Positions 5,344 through 5,557 of a stretch of 5,557 nt of DNA are shown here, in pieces. The first letter of the stretch is position 1, and every line of letters starts with the position of its first letter. The notes below the pieces were generated by a model. That model did no database searches, had not been told where the DNA came from, and worked only from the letters and a program-made list of their open reading frames with translations. Made by a program: the position numbers and the translations under genes. Origin of the DNA: Pseudomonadota bacterium (GTDB lineage: Bacteria > Pseudomonadota > Alphaproteobacteria > Rhizobiales > Beijerinckiaceae); contig JAGTAM010000297.1 of assembly GCA_023422485.1 (NCBI GenBank), positions 1-5,557 of the forward strand, in the 5' to 3' direction.

Positions 5344-5557
5344 GTGCCTCGCTACTTTTTCGACATCGACGACGGCGTGCGTGATCTGCGCGACGATGAA
5401 GGTGTCATTCTCAATGATCGGGAGCTTGCCAGGAAGGAGGCGATCGCCACGCTCGCACAACTTGCCAACGATAAGCTGCCGAACGGCAACAACCATACCT
5501 TCAAGGCGAGCGTACGCGATGAGACCGGCAGGCGGATCTACGAAGCCGCACTGACGC
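5344..5557 (+). CDS. DUF6894 family protein, 3'-truncated by window edge
   Basis: The first 71 residues of a typical DUF6894 protein, a small family of unknown function that I associate with Methylobacterium and related Rhizobiales. The opening MPRYFFDIDDG (with GTG read as Met), the RDDEGV turn at residues 16-21, the helix with ARKEAIATLAQLA (29-41) and the strand FKASVRDETGRRIYEAAL (53-70) are all in family order. Members are usually about 75-90 residues, so only the end is missing beyond the window. The start is supported by a good ribosome site. The sequence is soluble, with no signal or membrane segment. It follows a divergent relative two genes upstream; about 130 bases without a supported gene separate it from the small membrane protein frame, so it may have its own promoter, though I could not recognise one. 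Confidence 0.85.
   Translation, partial: MPRYFFDIDDGVRDLRDDEGVILNDRELARKEAIATLAQLANDKLPNGNNHTFKASVRDETGRRIYEAALT

Noticed and set aside
5110..5554. Open frames on both strands (5110-5496 minus, 5138-5554 plus)
   Set aside because: They overlie the DUF6894 gene starting at 5344 and the small membrane frame, both better supported by ribosome sites and family match or codon bias.

Overview
This high-GC window, with G/C-rich third codon positions, looks like a chromosomal segment of an alphaproteobacterium of the Methylobacterium/Methylorubrum type. That assignment is an inference. It rests on base composition and on two genes at the right end of the small DUF6894 type (starts like MPRYFFDIDDG), a family I associate with these bacteria.

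Left part (1-1035), all on the plus strand: the 3' end of a cold-shock protein gene that begins before the window, followed by a long nested hairpin. Then come two small genes of unknown function, 61 and 110 codons, separated by about 220 bases in which I see no gene.

Middle (1145-4325): a membrane fatty acid desaturase with all three histidine boxes, and a circularly permuted ribosome-assembly GTPase (RsgA). Convergent to these on the minus strand is a membrane-anchored alpha/beta hydrolase with an intact Ser-Asp-His triad. The RsgA and hydrolase genes end 35 bases apart, and an 11-bp inverted repeat with a long loop lies over the hydrolase stop codon.

Right part (4326-5557): a decayed fragment of a UmuC-type Y-family DNA polymerase gene on the minus strand, a divergent DUF6894-like gene, a 49-codon candidate membrane protein gene overlapping its 3' end, and a typical DUF6894 gene cut by the window edge.

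The genes do not form one pathway. Cold-shock protein, desaturase and RsgA could each help at low temperature (RNA structure, membrane fluidity, 30S assembly), but gaps and hairpins separate them and no shared control is visible. I found no clear new multi-gene system. The points most worth a second look are the umuC remnant, the overlapping small membrane protein with its shift in codon composition, and the hairpin just before rsgA.
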